Part shown: positions 1-12,241 of the stretch, piece by piece
Position numbering within the stretch: the first letter of the stretch is position 1
How the letters are laid out: each line of letters begins with the position of its first letter
DNA from: Epiperipatus broadwayi
Lineage: Eukaryota; Onychophora; Udeonychophora; Euonychophora; Peripatidae
NCBI GenBank assembly: GCA_028023455.1
Contig: JAQFVV010000206.1
Location: forward strand, 1,285,361 to 1,349,360
Direction: 5' to 3'
Length of the DNA stretch: 64,000 nt
The notes under the pieces: model-generated
Told to the model about the DNA's origin: nothing
Database searches by the model: none
What the model saw: only the letters and a program-made list of their open reading frames with translations
Position numbers and translations under genes: made by a program

Positions 1-960
1 TGTAACAATAATAATATGTGACAATATAACATTGTATTTCAAGTTTTCTGGATCTTATAGCTAACTGATTATGTAAGTAAAACATTTCTAATAAATGATA
101 TACTATATTTCAAACAATTGTCTTGTAATCACAAATAATAGTATAATAAATCCAAACAAATCTCATTTTGAAGTGTTCAAACACACAATATGTCAAATGT
201 TGAGGAAGTATAGAAAATATACATTAATGTAAGTATTGTTAAAAAATGACTTCATTTTCCATTTCAATTACAGAAATAAATATGATTAATGACATAACAA
301 AATCTGGATTACCATGCAATATTAAATAACCATAGCAATGTACTAAAGAGGGATAAATATCTCCATAAATATTAAAACAAAAACATATTTTAAATATATG
401 AACATTCACATTATAACAAGAACTATTATAATAGATATATCACATTCATATTTTCTTTAAATGGCAGGCAAAAATAAAATTCCTTATAAAATAAATATTA
501 ATAAAATGCAAGTAAGCTTTTAGCAATCTATAAATCTTTCAATACACTCATGCTTGAAAAGATTCACACATTCCTGAATTTCATATCAAATTCCCACTAA
601 GAAAAATAATATTTCCAAAATATTATTTCAGCCACTCATTTATATATATTTCATGCTTAAATTTTATCCACACACTTTCAAACATATTAAAGAGCTTGCT
701 CTTTATTATTAAGTTTGTTTTCTTTTAAAATTAAAAATAGAATATTCAAATAAACCTTAAGATAGTGAACCTTAATAAAATGATAATAATAAAAAATATA
801 TAAATTTCTATCTATTTCTAACATAAAAAATATTAATATTTTTTTTTCTTTTCCTCGGGAAACTTTAATAAAGCTCAAAAAATTACTTATCATACAGTAC
901 TCTAAACAACTTGAAGTTATAGTTGATTTAAATTTTTCAAGTAAATTTTATTTAGTGCTT
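1..960. other. AT-rich intergenic DNA, no gene seen
   Basis: No reading frame with coding character, RNA gene or clear repeat boundary was recognised. Short open frames here are AT-rich and lack any family motif. Confidence 0.6.
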
Positions 961-966
961 TCCATG

Positions 967-1058
967 TGTCAAAGCATCTGCCAGAAAGCAAACCCGCAAA
1001 CCCGGGACAACTGCTTGTAAGGCTGCTGTGCTGCCCTCTTAGCCACCAATGCTTGACA
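967..1058 (-). mobile_element. tRNA-derived SINE, diverged copy
   Basis: Read on the minus strand, this is a tRNA-like body of about 79 nt (974-1052) with an A-box-like TGGCTAAGAGG and a B-box-like GGTTTGCTTTC. It is enclosed by complementary ends, TGTCAAGCAT against ATGCTTTGACA. It matches the better preserved copy at 34.7 kb in order and length. The flanking AGTGCTTT (left) and AGTGTTTT (right) may be a short target duplication. The long variable region resembles class II (Leu/Ser) tRNAs. It is not a functional tRNA gene: stems are imperfect and the body is longer than the cloverleaf. Confidence 0.6.
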
Positions 1059-1059
1059 G

Positions 1060-2468
1060 TGTTTTATCTATTTCTAACATAAAATATCAATAATAATTTA
1101 TTTTCCAATAGAACCTTATATAGTAATAATTAATCAAAACTACATATATCAGAGTTTATTAAATAATATTTGAATTTCACTAGAATGTTTCATTTTTGTC
1201 TGCTACATAATTAAATTTCAAATAAACCCTTTTTATGAAGATAAATAATTTAAGAACATTTTATAATAATTCCCAAAAGGTTATTTACTAAATAGTTTAT
1301 TTGGTGGCTGCTTGGATATTTGTCTATATAGGTGGCGAATTACATATTTTATTGGTAAATCAATAATTCATACAGTATAAATAACCATTTATTAATTATT
1401 GAAGGTTCACTTAATTTCACTAATAATGACACTTCTGTCTGGTAAAGAATGATTAAACTAATAAATAAAGTTTTAAATATAAGCCATGGCAAAAATGGTT
1501 ATGTAGTAATCTTTATAAACAAAAATATAGAATGATAAAGATATATTAAATAGACTATATATAATCATAAAATATTATGGCAAAACAAATTAGATAAGAA
1601 TAATGAATATGTGATTTCCATTCCTTTTATTCTGAATTAATTTAAATTTTTAATAAACTTTATAGAATTTCAATAGACACATATAGTAGAATAATATTCA
1701 GTTATAATGTAAGATGGCCTCAACTTCAAAAGTAGGTAATTATCAAATGGAACTTAAAGAATAACACAAACATAGCGAATTTAATAATTTATTATTAAAC
1801 AATTGATATTCAGTATTATTTAAGCTTAAATTCCATGCTAGACAATTGTTGAAACAAGTTTAGAAAATGACAGAAAATATGTCAAGTTTAACACTTTATA
1901 AATAATATAAATTTAAAAATATAATGAAATGTGATATGATAACAAAGATGGTAAATACAGCAATTTACAATAAAAACCAACATATTGATATTTAGTTTTT
2001 AAAATTTGCTATGGAGAAATTGTTAAATATGATGTTGAGAATACAACTAACAAAATACATCTCATAATTTGTGTCAGTATTATTTCTAACTATATGTTTA
2101 CCTTAATCCTAAAATTCTTTTGTAATGTTTTTTTTTTAAAAAAAAAATGTAAAAAAAAAAGTTAGAAATATGGTGAATTAATGATTCACAATGAAATTGA
2201 TAAGAAATCAATAATGCTAAATATCTATTGTCTTAAAATGACATAAAGAATGAAGCAAAACTTTAGTGAATTTAATAATTTATAAACTAAACAGTTTATA
2301 ATCATTGCATATTATGTACTTCTAATTTCTGAATTTTATAATAAGCAACTGTTAAATTATAGTTTAACAGTGAATTGAATATAAATGTAATTAATAATTT
2401 ATAAAGCATACCATATGAAGGACATTATTTAACTATAGGCAGAAAATAAACTAGAGTTGTAATGAACA
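1060..2468. other. AT-rich intergenic DNA, no gene seen
   Basis: No gene recognised. The stretch is A/T-rich with a poly-T/poly-A run near 2130-2160 and otherwise unremarkable. Confidence 0.6.
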
Positions 2469-2469
2469 A

Positions 2470-2745
2470 CTAAAACATCACACGGTCACCATTTCTTATG
2501 CTTCTCATAACGGTTATTAAAACAGGCAAAATTCTTCATACAGTAGATCTAGGTACAGTGCTCTCTGATCCAAAGCTCCTCACTGACAAAAGCCACAACC
2601 TAGAAACTAGTCTGGGGATATTGGATCAGTAGTCACTAGATAGGGATTTTATGCACAAGCCTTCTGACATCCATTGATTACTCTGGTTTACACTGGGTGG
2701 CACTACTGTATGGAGAGTTTTGCATGTTTTAATAAGAGTCGTAAT
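2470..2745 (+). repeat. Family A repeat copy (partial)
   Basis: This shares the family A sequence of the 28.3-29.6 kb array in the opposite orientation: the CATCAC-CACCATT start, the CATACAGTAG motif, the ribozyme-like block, ATAGGGATTTTATGCACAAG, and an end matching the inverted terminus ACTGTATGGAGAGTTTTGC. A large internal part of the unit is missing between the CAGTAG motif and the ribozyme block. It is a damaged dispersed copy. Confidence 0.7.
2570..2624 (+). ncRNA. Decayed hammerhead ribozyme, family A
   Basis: The type I hammerhead layout is visible: CCAA and TTGG close the outer part of stem I, CTCCTCA faces TGGGGA, and GAAAC then TAGTC gives a stem III with a GUC cleavage triplet. 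The first core box reads CTGACAA instead of CTGANGA, so core G8 is A and the copy should be inactive. Array unit 1 at 28.3 kb carries the same change. Confidence 0.55.
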
Positions 2746-3240
2746 GAATGACAATAGAATCTAGAAGAAATAAAATAAGTAAAATTATGCTTATAGATAT
2801 AAATTTCTTATTAAACTTTCCACCACTTCCTTTTAAATTTAAAATATATGAAAATACATATTAGATACAAAAAATATCTAGGCAGAAATCTATTAAATTT
2901 CTGGTTGGTCAATTTTAAAATAACATTAAATGAATAATTTATATTTTTTAAAAAAGAAAAGAAATATAGGTCTATGGTAACTTAGGTTAGCAGTAATAAT
3001 AAAGCAATAGTTAAGGTTAATAATGATGGTAATAGTAGTCATAGTGATCATGTTTTGGATTGTGCTTATGTAGTTTTCAATGGAATTAAATAATCACAAA
3101 ATAAGAGAAGATTAGGACTTTATTGAAAATTCTATAGTAGAAAAAAAGTAAATGATTACTTCAATACCTTTACAAGAATTTCACTTTTGTTACACTTTGT
3201 ATTAAGAGTAATGTAAATGGTATTAATAATTAGTATATGT

Positions 3241-4345
3241 AAAATTTCAAATCATTCCTCATTCCAAATGTTATGTGTATTCAGCAGTGCTACCTTGTGA
3301 ATAAAGATAAAATCTAAATTTCAAACATCATAGCCAGTAAGTCACTTTTTGAACCATAACTGCAATGTTGTTAAATACTGAAATACAGATTTATTTAAAC
3401 AAGGAGTGTGAAATTTAAATTAGCAATAATCTCAAATTGGTCATAAACAAACATGTTTAATTTATAATTGATATAAGTGCTAGGAACACTGAGTAAGAAA
3501 AGCTTATAATAAAGGTTTTATTATATTATGCTGAGCAACTTTTGATATCTTAAACCTGATATCAGACTCACATCAATGATGAGTGAGTATTATAGTCAGG
3601 ATTAAGATATTGAAAGCTGCTCAGGATAATATAATAAAACTTTTATTTTAAGCCTTTCTTACTTAGCATTCCTAACACTTATATCAATTATAATTGTATA
3701 GGAAAAGTTACTCAACATATATGTTTAATTTATGTATACAAAAAAAGATTAATAAATGAGTCATTTTAAACTTTGCAATCTCCCTACATAAATATAAAAG
3801 AAATAGACCGAAGACATATTGCTAGCTGAAAATTCAACTATAAAATGTCAAATTACCTCTCCCCCCCCCTCAAACATTGTTTTTACCTTGGCCATGAAAT
3901 TCAGACTTTATCTTTAATAACAAGATAGCATTGCTGAAAAAACATAAAATTTGGAGGACAGATTTGAAATTTACTTTTCAAATTTTCAACTAGTGATATG
4001 CACTGAATCTGTCTATTCCTTGTATATTTAAGTTGGGAAATTGCAAGGTTTAAAAAGACTAATGTATTCAACTTTCTTTTTATACAAAATTAAATGTTTG
4101 TGAGAAATTTAAAATCATTGATAATTAAATTTCATGATTCTTGTTTGAATAAGTTTGCATTTCAATATTTAACATCATTGCAGCATAAGTTCAAGAGGTT
4201 ACCTATTGGCCATGGTATTTAAAATTCAGACTTTATTTTTATTCACAAGATAACATTGCTTAAAAATCATAATGTTTGTAGGGACGATTTAATATTTTAT
4301 ATTTGAATTTCAGCTAGCAATATGTATGTACTGAGTCAATTTCAT
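3241..4345. repeat. Nested foldback and direct-repeat cluster
   Basis: A block containing ATTCAGACTTTAT, then CAAGATA(G/A)CATTGCT, then GATTTGAAATTT occurs near 3880-3990 and again near 4200-4330. It also occurs inverted near 3280-3330. A second inverted pair links about 3725-3790 with 4025-4090 (GATTGCAAAGTTTAAAA type sequence). A compact hairpin at 3462-3693 lies inside. No coding content. This looks like insertions of non-autonomous foldback elements into one another. Confidence 0.55.
3462..3693. repeat. Foldback element, about 230 bp
   Basis: The arms are inverted copies. The left side reads ATTGATATAAGTGCTAGGAA and the right side TTCCTAACACTTATATCAAT in mirrored order, continuing inward through AAGCTTATAATAAAGGTTTT and its counterpart. 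The loop lies near 3560-3590. No hammerhead boxes are present. Confidence 0.7.
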
Positions 4346-4660
4346 ATATATATATTAATTTTAATATTCTCATGGATAAATGATAAATTCATAATATTAT
4401 TTCTAGGAGTTTCTCTGTATTAAAAATGATATTTCAATACAATAGCAAATAATTTCCTCGGAGCTTCTTCTTTTTACATCATGATTTGAAAAAAAACATG
4501 TGGAAAGTACTTTAAACCATTAAACATCATATGATCACCATTCTGTATGCTTACACAAGCTGTTTACACAGAGGAAAACTCTCTATACAGTAATGCCACT
4601 AAGTACAAGCCAAAGTAATCAATGAATGCAGAAAGGTTTGAGCATAAAATCCCTATCTAT

Positions 4661-4715
4661 CCAATGTCCTCAGACTAGTCTCTAGCTTGTGGCTTTCATC
4701 AGTGAGAAGCCTTGA
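4661..4715 (-). ncRNA. Decayed hammerhead ribozyme, family A
   Basis: On the minus strand, CTGATGA is intact, stem II is AGC-CACAA-GCT, and the cleavage triplet is GUC. The second core box reads GAGA instead of GAAA, which should abolish activity. The stem I outer pairs (CAAGG side and CATTGG side) are partly kept. Confidence 0.6.
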
Positions 4716-5171
4716 ATATGAAAGCACTTAGATCTTAGGATCTAATGCAACCCTCCAGAAGCCACCTTTTATTTTATTAGCTAAAGTATAACACCTTGAG
4801 TCTAAAATGAAAGCACAATATTTTTAATTCAAGCCCATTAGTATGTATAGTTATATAGATCTGAACTCAGTTCAGCATCTTTACTTTTTGGAGTCTTTGG
4901 TTTTTGAATAACCATAGTTACTATAAACCTATTGGGCAGGATTGGTATTAAACCACTAAACATCACATGATTACCATTCTTTATGCTTACACAAGCTGTT
5001 TATGTAGGTGGAAGACTCTCCATGCAGTCGTACCACTCTAATGGGCTTAAATTGAAAACATTATTGTCTTTTCATTTTGGACTCAAAGCTTTATAGTTAG
5101 CTAATGAGGCAAAAGATAGCTGCTGGAGAATTGTATTAGATTCTAAGATCTAGGTGCAATGCTCTCAGATT

Positions 5172-5229
5172 CAAGGCCCCTCATGGATGGAAGCCACAAG
5201 CTAGAAACTAGTTTGGGAATATGGAATGA
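5172..5229 (+). ncRNA. Decayed hammerhead ribozyme, family A
   Basis: The second box GAAAC and the following TAGT are kept, with stem II AGC-CACAA-GCT. The first box reads ATGGATGG rather than CTGATGA, and the cleavage-site region reads TAGTTTGG. An inactive relic in the opposite orientation to the copy at 4661. Confidence 0.5.
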
Positions 5230-5329
5230 GCAAAGACTAGATAGGGATTTTATATACAAACCTCCATACATCCATTGATTGCTTTGGCTTGCACTGAGTG
5301 ACACTTACTATATGAAGATTGTTGTCTGT

Positions 5330-6950
5330 TATCATTGAATTAAAATGGCATAACAAGATAAAAACAAATATCCAACTTTATAAAGCTATATTTCTCAATT
5401 AAATATTTCATTCTTTTTATATCAATATGGAGACCTTTATCTTTACAATATTTATATTTGAGTCTGTAAAAATATTAATAACTGCACTGCAAATATTTTA
5501 ATAAATAAGAAAAAAATATTAGATCTGTCTCCATAAAACAAAGACAAATCTCTAATAGTATAACTTAGCTTGTTTAAGTATTCTAAAAATCTAAATATCA
5601 GTCAATTTATTAGAATGGGATCCAGAATAAATAGACCCAAGTGATATATTCACATGGTTGCACTTTTTTGGTTGTGCTCAAACTTACCATGTAATAATAA
5701 TCATCCAATATGCAAGGCAATGACAACTGTATTCTTATTTCAAACATTATATATATTATATATATATAATGTTTTTATGGTTACATGATATAAATAAAGT
5801 AATGTTGTGTGTTATTTTTACTTCCCAATGTGTCAATGAAATAGTATCTACCATTATCAAGGTTAGTTTTTCAAACAAAAATCAATAGATCTCAAATAGT
5901 AATGAGATTGAGTGTGAGGTAAAGAAGGAGATTGAGTATGAAGTAGTTGAATATTCAGAATATGTGGATTAACAAAATGTTTATTTTCTGACAAACACTG
6001 ATGCTATTTCATTGAAACATTGGATAGTAAGAAAAAATAACACATGATTTAACCCAAAAATTACTTTATATATATATATGTGTGTGTGTATGTGTGTGTG
6101 TGCGCGCGCGTGGGTGTGTGTAAATATATAACTCATATTATATGTAACTAAATTTATTATTGCAGCACAGAGATACTAATTTTGAAATTCACCTTCCAAA
6201 ATTTGAATTAAGCATATTACTTAGTGGTGATAATCATACATAAAAAATATGTAAAAATTTTCTTAACAGTTTGGGATATCAAAACTCTCCTTTTTAACTT
6301 TATATGTATGTGTTAAAATATTCATATGAAGGCATATTGAGATAATTATATACTATGATCATTAATTGTATTTAAACACTTAAAGCTATATTATAAAATA
6401 TTGAAATTCTTACATTATTACATAAGATTCATATACCAACAAAACAAATATATATTTTTGATTTTAGCAGAAAATGATTACTTTCCACCACAACTGTATT
6501 TGTTCCATAGTTCATTTACTGAAAAGATTATTTTCAATTTGGATGTATAATTTTAGATTTATTAAAAACATAGAAACTTTTGTTGTTGTGTAAACATAGC
6601 AGATTATATTCAGTGAATTACTTTTTGTAGACAAATTTTGTGTAATTCCATTTTAATTATGGTTTTAGATAAAAAATGTATTGGAATTTTTTTGGAATAT
6701 CATTATTAGAAAACAAATGTACACATATTTGAATAAATCATGATTTCTAAATGTTTAAAATTATCAAAAAGTTTATTTTTTTATCTTTTAATAAATGTTT
6801 AAATAAACTGCACAAAATGAATAGCTATAATATGGAAAACTTCATCAGATATAATTTTATGATATAGACTATTTTCAGCATCTCATAGTAATTGTTAAAG
6901 ATTTTTAGAAAACTCAGACTTTATTTTAACTTAAATAATGTTTTGAGTGA
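5330..6950. other. Intergenic DNA with a mixed microsatellite
   Basis: No gene recognised. A short AT palindrome lies at about 5747-5773. A (TA)n-(TG)n-(CG)n-(TG)n tract lies at about 6066-6122. Confidence 0.6.
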
Positions 6951-7200
6951 TTTTATTCTCCTCTCTTCTTCAGGTGTTGTTAGTCTGACTAGTGACAGTA
7001 CTAGTATGATAATTGAATTTAGAACTTTAGATTTGTGAATATTGAATTTAAGGTGATGCCCTTACCCACTAGATTATTCTATTAACTATAGCCAGGGTCA
7101 CTTCAAATTCACAATTCTTGAATCTTTAGATCCAGGTTTAAATCTTATACTAATACTATTACTGGTCAGGTCAGCATCATCTGAAAAAGAAAGGAGAATA
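6951..7200. repeat. Foldback element, about 250 bp
   Basis: The left arm (TATTCTCCTCTCTTCTTCAG, then TGACAGTACTAGTAT) is mirrored at the right by the reverse complement of TATTCTCCTTTCTTTTTCAG, then TAATAGTATTAGTAT. The arms are about 80-85% alike by eye and the loop is at about 7045-7090. No coding content. Confidence 0.6.
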
Positions 7201-9353
7201 ATATCACACAAAACATTGTCATATATACTATTCTGTGTGCTATAACAGTTGAATATATTTCTAAAAAAGTTAAATAAAGTTTGAATTTTGCTAAAGATAT
7301 TTAATAATTAATATGAGATAATGAAAATAGTCTAATATATAATTATTTAAAATATCATCACCATTAAATTTCAGACAAACAATTTCATTAGATATTGATT
7401 ATGTGAAGTGGGACACAAACATTAAGAGATAGACAATTTATTTTTCATAAATTTATATAAAAAATATGTGGAAATTTGTAGAAAATATATTATAGATATA
7501 TTATTATGAGATATCTAAAAAGAGGATAAGTTGGTTAGAAGTAAAAAAAAATATATACAATTACGAAAAAGAATATGAATAAAAAAACTAATTTGGAGTT
7601 TTGTAGAAATAAAAATAATGAAAAGTATATAAGAATGTCTTAAAACACTGAAAAGAACTTATTAATATTTTGAAAGAAAGGATCTTTATATATCTGTAAA
7701 GCAATTGGATAATGGGGATAAAAACTCAAACAATAGATATAGTTTATGTGGTGATAGGAAAAGAACATTGAACATTTATTTTTGGAAATATTGAACGAGA
7801 ATCAGGATAAATTGCATGACTTTTGTTTAAGTTCTTAAAACAATCTTGAGACATATAAATATTGAATACTGATAATAACAAAAACACTTTTATTACAATA
7901 GTATATAGGAAAGGGAAAAATAAATCAGAATTAAACAAATGATTGGGCAATAAGAAATAGAAAGTAATTAAATTTATTATAACATATAATATCTTTTTTT
8001 TTTTAAGAAAAAAAATCGTTTTAATTAAAGAAAGTCTTTTTATAATTTTTTTTTTTTTTCGTCTTTGTAGTGAAACTTTTGACTTTTTTCATCCCTTCAC
8101 TATGTAATCTAAGAAAGTCATGTCATTTATTATTTTGGTTAGTATTTTCTATTTTATTGTCTGAAGGCTGTCAGCTTTAAATATCTGATGCTAAGATAAA
8201 TAGAACAGAGTTGTGTTGGTTCCAGGATGTGTTTTAATGTTAATCAAGTAAATCACCATCTTGTCTTTAATTTCCTGTTATTTTAATTAATTGCTAAAAT
8301 GCCATTACAGAAAACTTTAAATGTCTGCACCCAAAGCAACATACGTATAATTTTTTACAAACACCTAATGTATTTTTTTAGCTTATTTATTTGTCTAAAC
8401 ATTAGAATTATTTTTCATTTAATTAATACATCAATCGTAAATAATCAACTGTAGAAAAAAAAGTTCTAATTTTTTAAAGTAAGAATAATAAAAGAAAAGA
8501 CAATTGTGAAATGATAAGAATTTAAAAGTTTTCGATCCTTGATTTAATCTCTAATTAATAATTACTTAGATAATTTATTAATCAATAATTGAATAGTTAT
8601 TTGGATTAGCTATGGCCCATTTATCTGGAATTAAAATTCTAAAGTTTCTTGAAAATTATTACCTATCTAAAGAAACTTAAGTGATTCACATGTGAGATTC
8701 ATTAATTATTGTGTCATGAGTTCTTTATTAATTGTGCTTGTGTGTATATATATATGTGTGCGTGTGTAAAAAGTAAATATAACACGATATCGGTTCTAAA
8801 TTTTATATCACTAAATAAAATTCATAAACACGCATTCTATTATTTCTAACGTAATCATTCTCAGCTTTATAAATGATCTTCCATAAGGCAATATTTTACA
8901 TGACATTCCAAATCTTATGTTAATATTTAAATGTCCTTATAATATAGCAGTTAGATCATTTGCCTTCCATACTTATAACTTAAGATTGAAATCTTGTGGA
9001 ATGAAAGTTTATTCTAATTGAACTGGGATGTTTAAGTATCTGACTTGTAGATAACTTCGTTAACCATTCAATTATTAGTTGTTGAATGAGTATTTGACTA
9101 TTTTTAATTGCAAAGAAAATATAGAAAAAAAATTATAAAATCCCTAACCAACTATCATTTGACTAGTCTGATTAATAATAAATTCTCCTTCGCTATAATA
9201 TTATAGAGAATTGGTAGACATATTCATCTGGAGAGAGCTATTTACAAAAGTTTTACCCATGTATAAATGTGTGTGTCGATGATTTTACATTAACTGCATT
9301 CAATAATATGCCATTCGACTTTTTTTTACAGAATAGAATATATTATTTTGATT
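7201..9353. other. AT-rich intergenic DNA, no gene seen
   Basis: No gene recognised. Homopolymer runs occur near 7990-8070 and a short TA/TG tract at about 8741-8768. Confidence 0.6.
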
Positions 9354-9549
9354 TATTTGGTATCAAGATTCATTTTAAAATTTATTAAAACTGTATGTGA
9401 ATAAATATGTAATCGTGTTACTAAATAATGTTTTCAGACAAGCACTGTATGCTATTTATGTTTATTTGAGCATAGAAGTTCATTTTTAAATTAATGAAAA
9501 CTGTATGTGTGCATATATATAATTATGTTATTAAATAATGTTTTCTGAC
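9354..9549. repeat. Short tandem duplication, unit about 120 bp
   Basis: The segment with AAAACTGTATGTG, then GTTACTAAATAATGTTTTC is followed directly by a second version with AAAACTGTATGTG, then GTTATTAAATAATGTTTTC. There are two diverged copies and no coding content. Confidence 0.55.
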
Positions 9550-11052
9550 AGTTTGATCACTTATCAACTTTTCAACTTTACTTTCTCTTCTCTTTATTTA
9601 ATACTATCTCATTTTGCGAAATTCTAGTCTCATTTCTTTCTTTTATTCAAGATATTAAATATTTCATAAAATTGCAGAGTAATAATACTTGAGTGAAATC
9701 TGTTTCTAAAGTGAGTGACACTTGAATGTAAGTGATATTTTATCACAATCTAAATGTCAAGTGATCTGCAAGAGGAAATTTGATAAAAGCTTACTCATGT
9801 TATAGATGCGAATAGCATTAATTTTTTAATAACCGTAAATAAAATAATTTAGATAAAAAATTTAATTATATTTTAAAAGTAATTAGTGTATAATGCAATA
9901 TAGATTAAAAACAGACAAACAAGCTCGTAAAAAATTCGTACAATTTGTATATTCTATTTGAAGCGGTGAACTTCTAATGAAGTTGTTTGTTGATATTCTT
10001 GCATTGTTAATGCTGTAGCTCCCCCGCCCCCTTTTTTTTTCATTATTATAGATTCTTGTCATTTCATCAAAAAAAAAAAATTAATCAAAAATATTTATGC
10101 TATTAAGATAAATTAATTCTTTTATCAATTTTATCAAAAGCCATTTGATCACGATTTGACAAGCTGAGTCTATTATTTGAACTATACTATCATTTTTTAT
10201 TTCTCTTGACAACTAAATCTATTTTTTTTTTTTATAAAACAATAATAAACACTATATATAAGTGGCTTTAATTAATATTCTCTCCCTGCTTGTATTTCTA
10301 ATACTTTTTTGATATCTTAAATATAATGACCATTTAAACTATGTTATCATCAAACCAATTCATGAAAGAGAATTAATCTACTTCAAATTCTGTATACCAT
10401 TGGTACTTAAAATTATAACATTTAAACCTCTCTTTCTATATTGTAATGAAAAGCTGTTATAAAAGCGGTAAAATACAAAGAATACAATCTTTGCTCAAGA
10501 ACTTATAAACTAGGATATAATAGAAAGCAATCCAGCAAATTTATGACATAAATGAAAACAGAAACAGTAAAAAGAAATTTATAATTATACTTTTCTTAAT
10601 AATAACCAGTTTAAATGTATCAAAAAAATATTTAACATTTAATTTTATATTACACCAATATAAACAATTTTTAAAATGCTATATCTAAAATGCTTAAAAG
10701 CAATATTCTATAGAAAAATAATTAAATAAAGTTTTACGTGATCATAAATTTTTTTATAACTTTAAACTTTATTTTGATTTAAATAATAATATAATCCTAT
10801 AGAAAAAAGAAAGATTAAGAAAGTAATTTATATAAACAGATTTTGAGATTCTATAATATTAGACAATCCATTAACACTGATATAATAAGGCTTGAAAAAA
10901 TCACATGACATCTTCTGTTTCCTGTCTGTATAAATTTAATCAATAATGATTACAATTGCAAAAATTAAAAATACCTCTATATAGCAATATTACATATTGT
11001 TTATTTATAGCATTATCATAATTTAAAATAGCTATGTATATTATATAAAATT
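9550..11052. other. AT-rich intergenic DNA, no gene seen
   Basis: No gene recognised. C-rich and T-rich homopolymers occur near 10020-10040. Confidence 0.6.
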
Positions 11053-11060
11053 ATTTAATG

Positions 11061-12200
11061 CAGAAGTGGGAACATTTTTTTCTATTAAGGACCTTTTGGA
11101 TATTTATAATCTTATTCACATGCGACCAAAATTATTGACTTAAAATTAGTCTACTATATTTGATCAGAAATGTAATAAATTTTACTCTAGTCATTAGTGG
11201 TGTGAAGCATTTTTAATTGCCAGGTTACATTCAACTTCCCCCTTTTATATGAGGGCCATAATTTTTTTTATTAAAAATAAAGTAACATCATTATTATTAA
11301 TGACTGTTCCACATATAATTACAATTTTTCTGATTTGCCTTGAACCTAACTTTGAGATATATGTTTTTAATTTTCTTTTTATGTTCTGGACAGCTTAATT
11401 CTACAGCAGCTATAATTCAATATTCTATAAATTCCCCTTTAAAAAATGCTTTTGAATATTCTGCTTTTTTTTTAATAATTTGCTCTCACAGAATTTTCTG
11501 ACTTGTACTTTTTATAAAACAAGTTAACTACTTGATGAAGATCTTTTTCCAATTTTTTATTTTAATATTTTTTTCAATAATTTGTTTGTAGTCATAATGT
11601 TTGATAAATAATGTCTCTTAATAATATGTTCTTTATTAACTGGAATATTTTTCAGACATATCAGGCACAATTATTTACTATTTTTTCTATAAAATAGTAT
11701 GCATTGGTCCATATCTGTTGAAATACATGATTTTCAGTGTCAATTTTTCTTATCTTATTCATGTGGCCATTCTAATAAAAAAATCATTAAATGTAAAATA
11801 ATAATAACAAAATGAAGTAAAATCTGAGTTTTATTTTTGCTAATTATATATTCACCTGTGAAAATCATTATAAAAAACAAAAAAAAAATGTTTTAAGCAT
11901 CGTGAATTAAATCCACAGTCAGGTAGACTACACAATATAGATAATTTGTTAGAATATTCTACCTCTAATAGAATGAAATAAAATTCTTATAAAGGTTGAA
12001 GAGAGAAAAAGGTATAGTTGATAAAATAAATATTTTATTTTACTTAACTCTTAATTCAATATTTGCATGATATTTGCACTTCACTGTGTGTATGTTCAAA
12101 TAGAAGTTTTATACAAGTTCATTTTATATACATTTGTGAAATTGAAAGCTTTTAAAGACCATTCATTCTTGGTCTATGAGTCAGAGGTTCCCCACCCTTG
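11061..12200. mobile_element. hAT-type DNA transposon, non-autonomous or decayed
   Basis: The left end starts CAGAAGTGGGAAC, and the right end read inward is CAAGGGTGGGGAAC. These are short imperfect inverted repeats of the type known from hAT elements. Both ends are flanked by the identical octamer ATTTAATG (11053-11060 and 12201-12208), and 8-bp target duplications are diagnostic of hAT. At 1140 bp the element is too short for a typical full transposase, and no transposase motif is readable. The exact duplication suggests insertion is not very old or the site was lucky. The RTE LINE begins only 42 bp beyond the right end. Confidence 0.8.
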
Positions 12201-12241
12201 ATTTAATGAATATTTCAGTAATATTTATATATGTGTTTATA

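Larger units (their letters stand above)
4515..5325. repeat. Family A composite: unit plus inverted partial copy
   Basis: The block starting near 4515 (ACCATTAAACATCATATG, then CACAAGCTGTTTACACAG) recurs head to tail near 4949, showing one complete unit of roughly 440 bp. From about 5035 the sequence runs backwards through the same unit to 5325, making a head-to-head arrangement. Ribozyme relics lie in both arms on opposite strands. The outer end TTTACACAGAGGAAAACTCT matches the termini at 30.75 and 41.10 kb. Confidence 0.75.
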
